The position numbers and the translations under genes are program-made. Of a DNA stretch of 64,000 bases, positions 27,490-37,907 are shown in pieces. Where the stretch lies: positions 7,374 through 71,373 of the forward strand of contig CAJTQU010000008.1 of the NCBI GenBank assembly GCA_910578665.1. The letters are read 5' to 3'. The notes beneath the pieces were generated by a model. That model searched no databases, was not told the DNA's origin, and saw only the letters and a list, made by a program, of their open reading frames with translations. Numbering within the stretch: the first letter of the stretch is position 1; each line of letters starts with the position of its first letter. This stretch comes from an uncultured Muribaculaceae bacterium. Its GTDB lineage: Bacteria > Bacteroidota > Bacteroidia > Bacteroidales > Muribaculaceae.

Positions 27490-27510
27490 TACCATATAAC
27501 TAATAAACCA

Positions 27511-27569
27511 AGGCGTCTGCCTGTAACTATCCAAATCACGGATAATACACAGGACAGACGCCCTTTTTT
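27511..27569 (+). terminator. Intrinsic terminator after glutamine synthetase
   Basis: GGCGTCTG (27512-27519) pairs with CAGACGCC (27555-27562), with further inner pairing (CCTGT with ACAGG and TATCC with GGATA), followed by TTTTTT. Confidence 0.92.
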
Positions 27570-27674
27570 CTATATGCACGTAGAAAATAGCTCAAGATAT
27601 ACCGCATTATAAACCCAGAGTGCCCGTTAATAAATTTCCACGACTGTGATAGCGGTGTTTTTCCGAAAAATCAT

Positions 27675-27682
27675 TATTTTTG
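27675..27682 (+). promoter_or_regulatory. -7 element of plsC
   Basis: TATTTTTG fits TAnnTTTG, placing +1 about 20 bases before the plsC ATG. The -33 box is not clear. Confidence 0.45.
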
Positions 27683-27706
27683 CATTTTAAATCGAAACCA
27701 GAAGTA

Positions 27707-28441
27707 ATGATTTATATCTACAGAGTATACCAATGGCTTATCGCCATCCCCCTGCTGCTTATACTGACACTGCTCACATGCCTTGTAACGGCCGCACATA
27801 CCTTGCTGGCAGGACATCGCTCCGGAGCATACTGGGCACCAATGGTCTGGAGCCGCTGTGTCTGCGCCTTATGCCTTATCCGGGTTAAAGTGCGTGGCAG
27901 AAAGAACATCGACCGTAAACAGTCATACGTATTTGTAGCCAACCACCAGGGTGCGTTTGACATCTGGGCCATATACGGCTATCTCGGCCAGCCTTTTAAA
28001 TGGCTTATGAAGAAAAGTCTTGAAAAGGTGCCGTTTGTAGGCGCGACATGCCGTTATGCCGGACATGTATTTGTGGATGACAGTAGCATCCAGGGCATAA
28101 AAGATACTATCAACAACGCCCAGCACACGCTTAAAGAAGGTATGTCTGTGGTAATATTTCCTGAAGGATCGCGCACATACGACGGACATATGATACCGTT
28201 CAAGCGAGGGGCATTCATGCTGGCTGCGGAATTCAAACTGCCTGTAGTGCCTATAACTATTGACGGAGCCTTCAAAGCAATGCCGCGCAATACGCGCAAC
28301 ATAACGCCATGTACCATCACGCTGAGCATTCATCAGCCGATATACCCCGGAGAAAACGGTTTTAATACCAAACGCCTGATGGCAGATTGCCGCACTGCTA
28401 TAAATTCGGCCCTTCCTCCTGAACACAAAGACGCCACATAA
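27707..28441 (+). CDS. plsC: 1-Acyl-sn-glycerol-3-phosphate acyltransferase
   Basis: This 244-residue membrane-associated acyltransferase has one or two N-terminal hydrophobic helices (residues 8-35). The catalytic HX4D box NHQGAFD (H80, D84) follows, then the substrate-binding FPEGSRTYDG and FKRGAFMLAAE. It makes phosphatidic acid from lysophosphatidic acid. The ATG at 27707 is chosen; an upstream in-frame TTG overlaps the -7 box. It stands alone between two terminators. Confidence 0.92.
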   Translation: MIYIYRVYQWLIAIPLLLILTLLTCLVTAAHTLLAGHRSGAYWAPMVWSRCVCALCLIRVKVRGRKNIDRKQSYVFVANHQGAFDIWAIYGYLGQPFKWLMKKSLEKVPFVGATCRYAGHVFVDDSSIQGIKDTINNAQHTLKEGMSVVIFPEGSRTYDGHMIPFKRGAFMLAAEFKLPVVPITIDGAFKAMPRNTRNITPCTITLSIHQPIYPGENGFNTKRLMADCRTAINSALPPEHKDAT

Positions 28442-28449
28442 ATCTAATA

Positions 28450-28505
28450 AATATTAATAAGAATCCGCCAGAAGATTTCATTTCTGGCGGATTCTTATTA
28501 ATATT
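28450..28505. terminator. 24-bp perfect hairpin, bidirectional terminator
   Basis: Arms 28450-28473 and 28482-28505 are perfect reverse complements over 24 bases, with an 8-base loop, beginning 9 bases after the plsC stop. The A/T-rich outer part gives a U-rich end on either strand, so it can serve both plsC and the convergent mutase genes. Confidence 0.85.
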
Positions 28506-28507
28506 AA

Positions 28508-28539
28508 AGCCGGCAGAAAAATCCGCCGGCTCTCTTTTT
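28508..28539. terminator. Second hairpin, AGCCGGC/GCCGGCT with T tract
   Basis: AGCCGGC (28508-28514) pairs with GCCGGCT (28525-28531), followed by CTCTTTTT. Its loop contains AATCCGCC (28520-28527), a second copy of the left-arm sequence of the upstream 24-bp hairpin. Confidence 0.8.
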
Positions 28540-28554
28540 ATCTGGATAAGCAAA

Positions 28555-30699
28555 TTATGCTTCCGCGCGCTCTTCGTTGAGCAGGCGTATCATCTCGATC
28601 GCGCTCTTGGGAATGCGTGTGCCAGGACCAAATATGGCTGCCACACCAGCCTTGTAAAGGAAGTCATAGTCCTGTGCGGGGATTACACCGCCGGCAGTCA
28701 CGAGGATGTCAGGACGTCCGAGTTTCTCAAGTTCGGCGATTACCTGGGGAATAAGGGTCTTATGACCGGCAGCCAGCGAGCTTACACCCAGAATATGCAC
28801 GTCATTCTCCACAGCCTGGCGCGCAGCCTCTGCCGGAGTCTGGAACAAGGGACCCATGTCCACGTCATAGCCGCAGTCGGCATAGCCTGTGGCTACAACC
28901 TTGGCGCCACGGTCGTGACCGTCCTGACCCATCTTGGCAATCATGATACGGGGCTGGCGGCCTTCGCGCTTAGCGAAATCGGCTACCATGCGGCGAGCCT
29001 CCTCAAATTCGGGATCGCCCTTTTCTTCGTTGCTATACACGCCTGAAATTGTTTTGATTACAGCTTTATAACGACCTACAACCTCTTCACATGCGTCAGA
29101 GATCTCACCCAGAGTGGCACGCAGACCGGCAGCCTTGACCGCCAAATCAAGCAGATTGCCCTTAGAGGGATCCTTAACACATTCTGTGATAGCCTGGAGG
29201 GCTTTCTTAACAGCCTCTTCGTCACGTCCGGCTTTCAGGTCTTCGAGACGGGCACACTGCTCCTTGCGCACCTCGGTATTATCTACCTCGAGAATATCAA
29301 TGGGATCTTCGTGCTCCAGACGATACTTGTTAATACCTACGATAGTCTGTTTGCCTGAATCGATACGGGCCTGGGTGCGAGCCGAAGCCTCTTCTATTTT
29401 CAGCTTGGGCAGACCGGTTTCGATAGCCTTGGCCATACCGCCCAGCTTCTCGATTTCCTGAATATGTTCCCATGCCTTGTGTGCGATCTCATTAGTGAGA
29501 GCCTCCACATAATATGAACCTGCCCAGGGGTCAACCTGCTTGGTAACATAAGTTTCTTCCTGGATATAGATCTGCGTGTTACGCGCGATACGTGCAGAGA
29601 AATCTGTGGGCAGAGCGATAGCCTCGTCGAGAGCGTTGGTGTGGAGCGACTGTGTATGGCCGAGAACAGCGCCCATAGCCTCAACGCAGGTACGCCCCAC
29701 GTTGTTGAACGGATCCTGCTCGGTAAGGCTCCAGCCAGAAGTCTGGCAGTGTGTGCGGAGTGCGAGCGATTTGGGATTCTTCGGATTGAACTGGCTAACT
29801 ATGCGAGCCCAGAGCATACGGGCCGCGCGCATCTTGGCAATCTCCATGAAATAGTTCATGCCGATAGCCCAAAAGAAAGACAGACGCGGAGCAAACGTGT
29901 CAATGCTCATACCGGCGTTCACACCGGCACGGAGATACTCAAGACCGTCAGCCAAAGTATAAGCCAGCTCGATGTCGGCAGTAGCGCCGGCCTCCTGCAT
30001 GTGATAGCCGGAGATAGAGATCGAGTTGAACTTGGGCATATTCTTAGAAGTATACTCGAAGATGTCGGCAATAATCTTCATAGAGAATGCCGGCGGATAA
30101 ATGTACGTGTTACGCACCATGAACTCCTTAAGGATGTCGTTCTGGATCGTACCAGCCATTTCGTCGAGTTTAACACCCTGCTCAAGACCGGCATTGATAT
30201 AGAATGCCAGCACGGGGAGCACGGCACCGTTCATGGTCATTGACACAGACATTTTACCCAAAGGTATACCGTCAAAAAGCACTTTCATGTCTTCGAGCGA
30301 GCAGATGCTCACACCGGCCTTACCCACATCGCCCACAACACGTTCGTGATTTGCGTCATAGCCGCGGTGGGTGGGCAGGTCGAATGCCACCGACAGACCT
30401 TTCTGGCCGGAAGCAAGGTTACGGCGATAGAAAGCATTAGACTCGGCGGCAGTAGAGAAACCTGCATACTGGCGGATAGTCCACGGACGCATGGGGTACA
30501 TAGCGCTGTAAGGGCCGCGCAGGAACGGGGGAAGGCCTGCTGCATAGTTCAAGTGCTCGAGACCTTCGAGGTCCTCTTTTGTGTAGACGGGCTTCACCGG
30601 GATAAGTTCAGCAGTGAGCCACTCCTCCTTGGGCATCTCAGCATGCACCTCGGGAGCTACCACTTTATTGATATCTATTGATTTGAAATTGGGTGTCAT
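28555..30699 (-). CDS. mutB: Methylmalonyl-CoA mutase large (catalytic) subunit
   Basis: The 714-residue protein has the (beta/alpha)8 substrate domain with [20 protein letters not shown] near the start, and a C-terminal B12-binding domain with [10 protein letters not shown]. In that stretch D593, H595 and G598 form the DxHxxG motif whose histidine ligates cobalt. It isomerises succinyl-CoA and (R)-methylmalonyl-CoA with adenosylcobalamin, the step before the epimerase and decarboxylase encoded at 15.2-19.6 kb. The start is eight bases after the mutA stop, so the two subunits form one unit. Length and motifs match the family. Confidence 0.97.
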   Translation of the reverse strand: MTPNFKSIDINKVVAPEVHAEMPKEEWLTAELIPVKPVYTKEDLEGLEHLNYAAGLPPFLRGPYSAMYPMRPWTIRQYAGFSTAAESNAFYRRNLASGQKGLSVAFDLPTHRGYDANHERVVGDVGKAGVSICSLEDMKVLFDGIPLGKMSVSMTMNGAVLPVLAFYINAGLEQGVKLDEMAGTIQNDILKEFMVRNTYIYPPAFSMKIIADIFEYTSKNMPKFNSISISGYHMQEAGATADIELAYTLADGLEYLRAGVNAGMSIDTFAPRLSFFWAIGMNYFMEIAKMRAARMLWARIVSQFNPKNPKSLALRTHCQTSGWSLTEQDPFNNVGRTCVEAMGAVLGHTQSLHTNALDEAIALPTDFSARIARNTQIYIQEETYVTKQVDPWAGSYYVEALTNEIAHKAWEHIQEIEKLGGMAKAIETGLPKLKIEEASARTQARIDSGKQTIVGINKYRLEHEDPIDILEVDNTEVRKEQCARLEDLKAGRDEEAVKKALQAITECVKDPSKGNLLDLAVKAAGLRATLGEISDACEEVVGRYKAVIKTISGVYSNEEKGDPEFEEARRMVADFAKREGRQPRIMIAKMGQDGHDRGAKVVATGYADCGYDVDMGPLFQTPAEAARQAVENDVHILGVSSLAAGHKTLIPQVIAELEKLGRPDILVTAGGVIPAQDYDFLYKAGVAAIFGPGTRIPKSAIEMIRLLNEERAEA

Positions 30700-30707
30700 A
30701 GTGTGAT

Positions 30708-32567
30708 TTACTTAAGCAGTTTAGCATTAAATCCTTCGAGAGTGTCGAGTACATTCACGCGTACATGCACGAAGTGCTCTATGCCCTGAGCCTTAAGCTC
30801 TTCCATGCAGGCAGGAGCACCGGCCACGACAAATATCGCACGTCCGTCAAGAGCCTTGAATGCCTCGGGAGCCAGAGTGGCATACTCGTCATCGCTGGAG
30901 CAGAGCACAACGATGTCGGCACCCTTGTCCATGGCTGCGTCAACACCGGCCTGCACTGTGTCGAAGCCGAGATTATCGATGATTTCATAGCCGGCACAAC
31001 CGAAGAAGTTGCCGCTAAACTGGGCACGGGCAAGACGCATGGCCAGATTGCCGATAGTGAGCATGAATACTTTGGGACGCTTGCCCGAGCGCTCGGTAGC
31101 AAGACGCAGGTTCTCAAACTGGCTTGCAGCACGGTCGAAGTTGAGTGCCTCGACAGCTCCCTCTTCAGCCTTGGTGCCACAGCAACAGCAGCAGCCTTCG
31201 TTTTTAATCTTCTGCAGAGCGGTCTCGTTGATATTGGGATACTGGTTTGTACCCAGCAGTATTTCCTTGCGACGAGCCACATCGGTATGGCGCTTGGCAC
31301 CGCTTTCGTTGACAGCTTTCTGGATGTTGCCCTTTTCGAGCTCGGCCAGGAATCCGCCGTTATCAATAATTTCGTTAAACAGTTTCCATGCCACTTCGGC
31401 TATCGATGCTGTCAGAGTTTCTACATAATAAGAACCGCCGGCGGGATCGACCACCTTGTTAAGATGGCTCTCTTCGCGAAGCATGATCTGCTGGTTACGC
31501 GCTATACGTTCGCTGAACTCGTCAGGAGTCTGGTACTGCAGGTCGAACGGCAGAGTTTCTATAGAGTCTACACCTGCAAGGGCGGCACTCATGGTCTCAG
31601 TCATCGAACGCAGCATATTGACATGCGCGTCATATATAGTCTGGTTGTATTCCGAAGTCTTGGCGTGGACCATCATCTTCGAGCAGCAGCAATTACCAGC
31701 TTCGGGCACGTAAGCTTTCACGATCTCGGCCCACAGCATGCGGCCTGCACGGAACTTGGCTATCTCCATGAAATAATTTGAAGATATGCCCATGTTGAAT
31801 TTGATGCGCTTAGCCACATCGCATGCCTTAAGGCCTGCTTCTGTAAGCATAGTGAGCCACTGCGCGCCCCATGCCAGTGCGCAGCCCAGCTCCTGGGTTA
31901 TGTATGCGCCGGCATTATTAAGCATGAATGTGTCAACCGCAAACAGACGCATATAAGGAATCTCGGCAAACAGCTCCATAAGCTCCTTTGCCTCAGCAGC
32001 TATATCCTTAGGATAAGCCATACCGTGCTTGAACAGACGCTTGAAAGGATCATACGCCAGAGAACCACGGAAATCATTCTGCAGCTCCTGCTCCTTAATA
32101 TAGCCGGCTATGATTTTTCCAGCCTCCAGAATATGTGAAGGACAGCACTTGAAGTTGACCTCTATTTTTTTCAGGTCGATGCCGGCCAAAGCTGTAGCAA
32201 GAGACTCTTTGTCCAGCTTGTTGCACACGCAGATACCGATTGAGTCTACACCGCGGTCGATGATATGACGGGCGTGGTCATTGATTTCCTGCGCAGTCTC
32301 GCCATTAACATCCTGACGGATTCTCCAGTCATTGTTTGTGCGTGTGCCGCGCACATAGGGAAATTCGCCGGGAAGCGTGTTGAGATGTGTGAGTTTTTCA
32401 AGGTCTTCAGCGCGATATAAAGGCTGCACATCGAAGCCCTCGTTGGTACGCCATACCAGTTTCTTCTGGTAGTCGGCGCCCTTAAGATCGACATTGATCT
32501 TCGCCAGCCACTCTTCGGTGGAAATCGGCGGAAACATGTCAAACAGTTTTTCTTTGTTCTCTGCCAT
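30708..32567 (-). CDS. mutA: Methylmalonyl-CoA mutase small subunit, with poly-cysteine insertion
   Basis: The 619-residue protein resembles the large subunit in the barrel domain ([33 protein letters not shown]). Its C-terminal domain lacks the DxHxxG cobalt-ligand motif, as expected for the non-catalytic subunit that stabilises the heterodimer. Two cysteine clusters stand out: CCC at about residues 292-294 (AGNCCCSK) and five in a row at about 459-463 ([10 protein letters not shown]), the latter in the linker before the C-terminal domain. Their role is unknown. It lies directly upstream of mutB. Confidence 0.95.
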   Translation of the reverse strand: MAENKEKLFDMFPPISTEEWLAKINVDLKGADYQKKLVWRTNEGFDVQPLYRAEDLEKLTHLNTLPGEFPYVRGTRTNNDWRIRQDVNGETAQEINDHARHIIDRGVDSIGICVCNKLDKESLATALAGIDLKKIEVNFKCCPSHILEAGKIIAGYIKEQELQNDFRGSLAYDPFKRLFKHGMAYPKDIAAEAKELMELFAEIPYMRLFAVDTFMLNNAGAYITQELGCALAWGAQWLTMLTEAGLKACDVAKRIKFNMGISSNYFMEIAKFRAGRMLWAEIVKAYVPEAGNCCCSKMMVHAKTSEYNQTIYDAHVNMLRSMTETMSAALAGVDSIETLPFDLQYQTPDEFSERIARNQQIMLREESHLNKVVDPAGGSYYVETLTASIAEVAWKLFNEIIDNGGFLAELEKGNIQKAVNESGAKRHTDVARRKEILLGTNQYPNINETALQKIKNEGCCCCCGTKAEEGAVEALNFDRAASQFENLRLATERSGKRPKVFMLTIGNLAMRLARAQFSGNFFGCAGYEIIDNLGFDTVQAGVDAAMDKGADIVVLCSSDDEYATLAPEAFKALDGRAIFVVAGAPACMEELKAQGIEHFVHVRVNVLDTLEGFNAKLLK

Positions 32568-32847
32568 AACTAAATAGCTGTAAATATATTGTTTGTTATG
32601 AAGTTCGTCTCAATAATTCGTCAGCCATGCCGGAACAAGCCGTTCTGCATAGACATAACAGATTGATATTCAATATAAAAACACTCAAATATCGAGTTTA
32701 TGCACATTCACTATAGGATATGCCGGTCCCTTACCCTTGTGTTTCAGTCACAAAATTACAGACTTTTTTCTACATAGAAAAATTTTTACGGAATTATTTC
32801 CGTAATCTGACATATAAGACATACACAGGTTCACGGAACGGTTCGCG

Positions 32848-33516
32848 TCATTCGTCCAGACGCTTGTCCGCACAACGCAGCACACGGGCTGGAAACTCTT
32901 CCACAAGCTGCATATTGTGCGTAGCCATAACCACACTGCGGCCCTCGGCCACCAGACGGTGCAGCAGGCGGACAATATGGTAACCGGTCTGCGGATCAAG
33001 ATTGCCCGTAGGTTCGTCTGCAAGAATAAGCTGCGGCTTATTCAGCAAGGCACGCGCTATGACGACGCGTTGCTGCTCTCCTCCGCTCAGCTCGTGTGGC
33101 ATTTTGTAGCTCTTGCTCAGCATTTCCACATCGTTGAGTACCTGTTCTATTCGCTCGTCACGTTCGACACGCTGCCGCCATCCGGTAGCACGCAACACAA
33201 AATCCAGATTGGCATGCACACTGCGATCCTGGAGCAATTGGAAATCCTGGAACACGATACCAGCTTGCCTGCGCAGATGCGGAATGTCGCGCTTACGCAA
33301 AGCACGCAAGTCAAAATCGAACACCGAGGCTTCTCCGTCGCTCACGGGCACTTCGGCATACATGGTCTTAAGTAGCGAACTTTTGCCACTGCCCACTTTA
33401 CCTACAAGGTAACAAAATTCCCCTTTTTTAACATTGAATGTGACATCGCGAAGCACCACTCTCTGAGCGCGCTCCACCTCCACTCCTTTATAATCTATGA
33501 TGATATCTTTATTCAT
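32848..33516 (-). CDS. ftsE: Cell-division-type ABC transporter ATP-binding protein (FtsE-like)
   Basis: The 222-residue ABC ATPase has Walker [11 protein letters not shown]-loop FQDFQLL, signature [10 protein letters not shown] and Walker [13 protein letters not shown], followed by the H-loop ATHNM. The [17 protein letters not shown] stretch and overall length resemble FtsE, the partner of FtsX in regulating cell-wall hydrolases. LolD- and MacB-type ATPases are similar. No permease gene is adjacent, which is unusual for FtsE-FtsX but common in Bacteroidetes, so the assignment is moderately firm. Confidence 0.82.
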   Translation of the reverse strand: MNKDIIIDYKGVEVERAQRVVLRDVTFNVKKGEFCYLVGKVGSGKSSLLKTMYAEVPVSDGEASVFDFDLRALRKRDIPHLRRQAGIVFQDFQLLQDRSVHANLDFVLRATGWRQRVERDERIEQVLNDVEMLSKSYKMPHELSGGEQQRVVIARALLNKPQLILADEPTGNLDPQTGYHIVRLLHRLVAEGRSVVMATHNMQLVEEFPARVLRCADKRLDE

Positions 33517-33670
33517 AACATATAATTAGACACTTCCAGGCCGATGCCAAACAGATTAGTCCTGATTACAGACGGCTTGCAAAATTAATTATTTTTTTAA
33601 TACACCGACAGACACTACGTCATATCACATAAAAATTAAAGGCACTAAAATGTTAAAGGCTCCGACGGCC

Positions 33671-33701
33671 TTGTGTGTCTGAATCGCTTTTTGTAACTTT
33701 G
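33671..33701 (+). promoter_or_regulatory. Promoter of dnaE
   Basis: TTG (33671-33673) and TAACTTTG (33694-33701) are 20 bases apart, matching the Bacteroidetes consensus apart from the first T of the -33 box. The leader would be about 29 bases. Confidence 0.65.
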
Positions 33702-33734
33702 TCATCTGTCTCTACATATTAATCAAAATATATC

Positions 33735-36700
33735 ATGGCCCAATTCACACACCTTCACGTACATTCACAATATTCCCTGCTTGACGGACAAGCTTCCATA
33801 CCACGCATGGTAGACAAGGCTGTCAGCCTCGGTATGAGAGGCATGGCTCTGACAGACCACGGCAATATGTTCGGCATAAAAGAGTTTTTCAATTATGTAA
33901 GCAAGAAAAACAAGGGATTATCTGATGATGAAAAATTTAAACCCATACTGGGGTGTGAAATGTATGTTGCCAAGCATGATTTACACGACCGCGGAGACAA
34001 AAGGGACAACGGCTACCACCTGATAGTGCTGGCTAAGAACCAGACAGGATACCACAATCTGATAAAACTGGTCAGCAAGGCATGGACCGAAGGTTATTAT
34101 TTTAAACCGCGCACAGACCACAAGGAGCTGGCCGAACATCGCGAGGGCCTCATCGTGGCATCGGCATGCCTGGGCGGCGAAGTGCCGCAACTGTTCATGA
34201 ACGGCCAGGAAAAAGAGGCCGAAGAGACTATATTGTGGTTCAAAGAAATTTTCGGCGATGACTATTATCTAGAAGTGCAGCGCCACAAGACCGACAAGCC
34301 GAACGGCAACCGGCAGGTGTATGAAGAACAGGAACGTCTGAACCCGTTCCTTATCGAAATGGCGCGCAAACACAATATCAAGCTGATTGCGACCAATGAC
34401 TCTCATTTTGTAGATGAAAACGACGCCGAGGCACACGACCGGCTGATATGCATATCAATGGGCAAACGCTTCAACGATCCGACCCGCTTGCATTATACAA
34501 AGCAAGAATGGTTTAAGTCTCAGCAAGAAATGGAAGCCGTCTTTCCTGACCTGCCAGAAGCTATTGCCAACACCCAGGAAATTCTAGACAAAGTAGAGTT
34601 TTACAGCATAGACCACTCTCCTATCATGCCCGAATTCGCCATACCTGCCGAATTCGGATCTGAAGATGAATACCGCCGGCGTTTCACAGAACAAGACCTC
34701 TTTGAAGAATTCACACGTGATGAAAACGGCAATGTCGTGCTGTCAAGAGAAGACGCCGACTCTAAAATACAAAAACTGGGAGGATATGACAAGCTGTACC
34801 GCATCAAGTTCGAGGCAGACTATCTGACCAAACTATGTATGGAAGGCGCCAAAGAACGTTACGGCGACCCCCTGTCCGACGAAGTGGCCGAACGCCTGAA
34901 ATTCGAACTACACATAATGAAGACGATGGGTTTCCCGGGATACTTCCTGATTGTACAGGACTTCATCAATACGGCACGCCGCGAACTGGGCGTGAGTGTC
35001 GGTCCCGGACGTGGTTCTGCCGCCGGTTCCGCCGCGGCCTACTGCCTGGGAATAACACAGATAGACCCTATAAAGTATGACCTGCTGTTCGAACGCTTCC
35101 TAAATCCGGACCGTATATCACTCCCTGATATCGACGTGGATTTCGATGATGACGGACGCTACACAGTGCTTAAGTATGTAACCGAGAAATACGGCGCTGA
35201 AAAGGTGGCACATATAATAACATACGGCACCATGGCGACTAAAATGGCCATAAAAGATGTGGCAAAGGTCATGGAGCTGCCGTTGCCCGAAGCAAGCCGC
35301 CTGGCCCGTCTCGTACCGGACAGGATGCCTGAGGGCAAAGTCAATTTCAAAAACTGCCTCAAGTTTGTCAAAGAGTTTGCAGCCGAAGCTGAAAGCCCCA
35401 ATCCGCTAGTGCGCGAAGTGATGGATTTTGCCCAGCAACTTGAAGGAAATGTGCGTAACACGGGAGTGCACGCATGCGGTGTGATAATAGGCCGAGACGA
35501 CATAACAGACTGGGTGCCTGTATCTACAGCTACAGACTCCGACGGTTCCAAAGTGCTGGTGACACAGTACGAAGGGAGTGTGATCGAAGACACCGGCATG
35601 ATCAAGATGGACTTCCTAGGCCTGAAAACCCTGTCTATCATAATGGAAGCGGTGGCAAACGTCAAGCATACCCGTGGCATAGAGATAGACATCGACAATA
35701 TTCCGATAGACGATCCCAAAACCTACCAGTTATATTGCGATGGACGCACCATAGGCACTTTCCAGTTTGAGTCGGCCGGCATGCAGAAATACCTCAGAGA
35801 ACTTAAGCCCTCCAAGTTTGAAGACCTGATAGCCATGAACGCCCTATACCGCCCAGGACCGATGGAATACATACCCCAGTTTATCGCCCGTAAACACGGC
35901 GTGGAACCCATCGTGTATGACATACCGGTAATGGAGAAATACCTGCATGACACATACGGCATAACCGTATACCAGGAACAAGTCATGCTACTGAGCCGTC
36001 TGCTCGCCAATTTCACGCGAGGCGAGAGCGACGTGCTGCGTAAGGCCATGGGTAAGAAACTCATAGACAAAATGGCCGCACTAAAGGTGAAGTTTCTGGA
36101 AAGAGGACAGGCTAACGGACACAAAGCCGAGGTGCTGGAGAAAATCTGGGCAGACTGGGAAAATTTCGCAAAATACGCATTCAACAAAAGCCACGCCACA
36201 TGTTATAGCTGGGTGGCATACCAGACCGCATATCTCAAGGCCAACTTCCCTGCAGAATATATGGCCGGCGTCATGAGCCGAAATCTGAATAACCTGGCTA
36301 AATTATCTGAAATGATGGATGAGTGCAAGGCTATGGGAATACCGGTAAAAGGCCCGGACATCAACGAGTCGGTAGAAAAATTCGGCGTTACGAGCAAAGG
36401 AGAGATTCGTTTCGGACTGGCTGCCGTAAAGAGCATGAGCGCCAACGCTGTGACATCAATAATAAAGGAACGAGACGAAAACGGTCCTTACAAGGATATT
36501 TTTGATTTCGTAGAACGCATAAACCTGTCATCATGCAACAAAGCAGCCATCGAATCAATGGCTTTTTCAGGAACATTTGACTGCTTCCCCGATGTACGCA
36601 GGGAAATGTTTGCCCCCTCAACAGGCGCAGAACCCGGGTTCAGCGAAATATTACTACGCTACGGACAACGCTTCCAGGCAGACCGCAACTCCACACAGGC

Positions 36701-37415
36701 ATCTCTGTTTGGCGATCTGGAACCACTTGAAACGGAGCACCCACCATATCCCAAATACGAAGAATGGGCTCCTATACAGCTGCTTGACGAAGAAAAACGC
36801 CTTGTAGGAATGTATCTTTCGGCCCACCCCCTCGACCCGTATTATATAGATCTGGAATACGGCTGTAACGTACGTGCCGCAGACTTCAAACATTATGAGC
36901 AGCCAGGCCAAAAGGTCCGCATGGGAGGCCTCGTGACATCGCTCCAGGAAAGAATATCAAAAAAAGGGACCCCATGGGGAATACTCACCATAGAAGACTT
37001 CAGCGGTTCTGCCGAAATACGTCTGTTCGGCAAGAGTTATCTGGAATATAAACATTTCGGTATGCCTGGTACACCTATATATATAGAGGCGGAATTTACA
37101 GCAGGACGTTTTAATCCCGACCAGGTAGATTTCAATATACATTCCATGGGGCTGCTTACCGAATTACAAGGCAAACTAATAAAAGATATGACCATCTACC
37201 AGGATGCCGACACATTCATAGCGCCCGAAGTGTTCCAGTCTTTGCAGGAAATAATGACCGAGGCATCGCCATACAGTTGCACTCTGTATATGGAAATAAT
37301 GGACCCGGCGACGGCACGTAGTGTCAAAGTCCGTTCCGGCAAAAAGGCCAACATCTCGCGCAAACTGACCAACTTCCTGAAAAACAATAATATACCATTC
37401 CGCATCAATAGTTGA
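33735..37415 (+). CDS. dnaE: DNA polymerase III alpha subunit
   Basis: The 1226-residue protein begins with a PHP domain (FTHLHVHSQYSLLDGQASI). The C-family polymerase core follows, with VGPGRGSAAGSAAAYCLGI and the catalytic aspartates D465/D467 in LPDIDVDFDDDGR, then FNKSHATCYSWVAYQTAYLK. Past residue 1000 come the helix-hairpin-helix and OB-fold regions (VRMGGLVTSLQERISKKGTP). It is the main replicative polymerase. It has its own promoter and is followed by trxA with a separate promoter. Confidence 0.97.
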   Translation: MAQFTHLHVHSQYSLLDGQASIPRMVDKAVSLGMRGMALTDHGNMFGIKEFFNYVSKKNKGLSDDEKFKPILGCEMYVAKHDLHDRGDKRDNGYHLIVLAKNQTGYHNLIKLVSKAWTEGYYFKPRTDHKELAEHREGLIVASACLGGEVPQLFMNGQEKEAEETILWFKEIFGDDYYLEVQRHKTDKPNGNRQVYEEQERLNPFLIEMARKHNIKLIATNDSHFVDENDAEAHDRLICISMGKRFNDPTRLHYTKQEWFKSQQEMEAVFPDLPEAIANTQEILDKVEFYSIDHSPIMPEFAIPAEFGSEDEYRRRFTEQDLFEEFTRDENGNVVLSREDADSKIQKLGGYDKLYRIKFEADYLTKLCMEGAKERYGDPLSDEVAERLKFELHIMKTMGFPGYFLIVQDFINTARRELGVSVGPGRGSAAGSAAAYCLGITQIDPIKYDLLFERFLNPDRISLPDIDVDFDDDGRYTVLKYVTEKYGAEKVAHIITYGTMATKMAIKDVAKVMELPLPEASRLARLVPDRMPEGKVNFKNCLKFVKEFAAEAESPNPLVREVMDFAQQLEGNVRNTGVHACGVIIGRDDITDWVPVSTATDSDGSKVLVTQYEGSVIEDTGMIKMDFLGLKTLSIIMEAVANVKHTRGIEIDIDNIPIDDPKTYQLYCDGRTIGTFQFESAGMQKYLRELKPSKFEDLIAMNALYRPGPMEYIPQFIARKHGVEPIVYDIPVMEKYLHDTYGITVYQEQVMLLSRLLANFTRGESDVLRKAMGKKLIDKMAALKVKFLERGQANGHKAEVLEKIWADWENFAKYAFNKSHATCYSWVAYQTAYLKANFPAEYMAGVMSRNLNNLAKLSEMMDECKAMGIPVKGPDINESVEKFGVTSKGEIRFGLAAVKSMSANAVTSIIKERDENGPYKDIFDFVERINLSSCNKAAIESMAFSGTFDCFPDVRREMFAPSTGAEPGFSEILLRYGQRFQADRNSTQASLFGDLEPLETEHPPYPKYEEWAPIQLLDEEKRLVGMYLSAHPLDPYYIDLEYGCNVRAADFKHYEQPGQKVRMGGLVTSLQERISKKGTPWGILTIEDFSGSAEIRLFGKSYLEYKHFGMPGTPIYIEAEFTAGRFNPDQVDFNIHSMGLLTELQGKLIKDMTIYQDADTFIAPEVFQSLQEIMTEASPYSCTLYMEIMDPATARSVKVRSGKKANISRKLTNFLKNNNIPFRINS

Positions 37416-37449
37416 TAACACTGATATGGCAATATTTTTATAGTTTTTC

Positions 37450-37480
37450 TTTGCCAAATGGATTTTTATCTGTAATTTTG
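37450..37480 (+). promoter_or_regulatory. Promoter of trxA
   Basis: TTTG (37450-37453) and TAATTTTG (37473-37480) are 19 bases apart, a complete Bacteroidetes promoter. The predicted +1 near 37485 gives a leader of about 50 bases. Confidence 0.8.
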
Positions 37481-37533
37481 GCGTAACAAACTCATTATCC
37501 GACAGAAATATAAACCAAAATCAAATACACATT

Positions 37534-37848
37534 ATGGCAATTCATTTTACTGACCAGACAGCCCGTGAAGCTATTGAATCGGGCAAACCCGTTGTTATCG
37601 ACTTTTGGGCAGAATGGTGCGGCCCCTGCCTTAAGCTGGGTCCCGCGGTCGAAGCACTTGCCGAAAAATATGAAGGCAAAGCAATAGTCGGCAAAATCAA
37701 TGTTGACGAAAACGACGAAATCTCTTCCGAGAACCGCGTACGTAACATCCCGACCGTTCTCTTCTTCAAAGACGGCGAACTCAAAGACCGCACAGTTGGC
37801 TATGTTCCCCAGTCAGAACTTGAGGCAAAACTCGAAGCACTGCTCTGA
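37534..37848 (+). CDS. trxA: Thioredoxin
   Basis: The 104-residue protein has the active site FWAEWCGPCLKLGP with redox cysteines C29 and C32, the conserved aspartate in VIDFWAEW, and the cis-proline loop VRNIPTVLFFKDG. The length is standard for cytoplasmic thioredoxin. It reduces protein disulfides and supplies electrons to ribonucleotide and peroxide reductases. It is monocistronic, between its own promoter and a terminator. Confidence 0.97.
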   Translation: MAIHFTDQTAREAIESGKPVVIDFWAEWCGPCLKLGPAVEALAEKYEGKAIVGKINVDENDEISSENRVRNIPTVLFFKDGELKDRTVGYVPQSELEAKLEALL

Positions 37849-37872
37849 TTTTATTATCCGGTACACAAACAA

Positions 37873-37907
37873 GGAGCCGCCAGCTGATGCAGGTGGCTCC
37901 ATATTTT
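37873..37907. terminator. Terminator between trxA and the NlpC/P60 gene
   Basis: GGAGCCGCC (37873-37881) pairs with GGTGGCTCC (37892-37900), with one G-U pair, followed by ATATTTTT. It lies between two convergent genes. Confidence 0.8.

Noticed and set aside
30765..31781. A 338-codon plus-strand frame opposite mutA
   Set aside because: It is the antisense image of conserved mutA codons, has no promoter, and its composition is not protein-like.
32683..32697. Terminator after ftsE (ACTC/GAGT stem)
   Set aside because: The stem is only four base pairs; the T-rich tail alone is not enough to call it.
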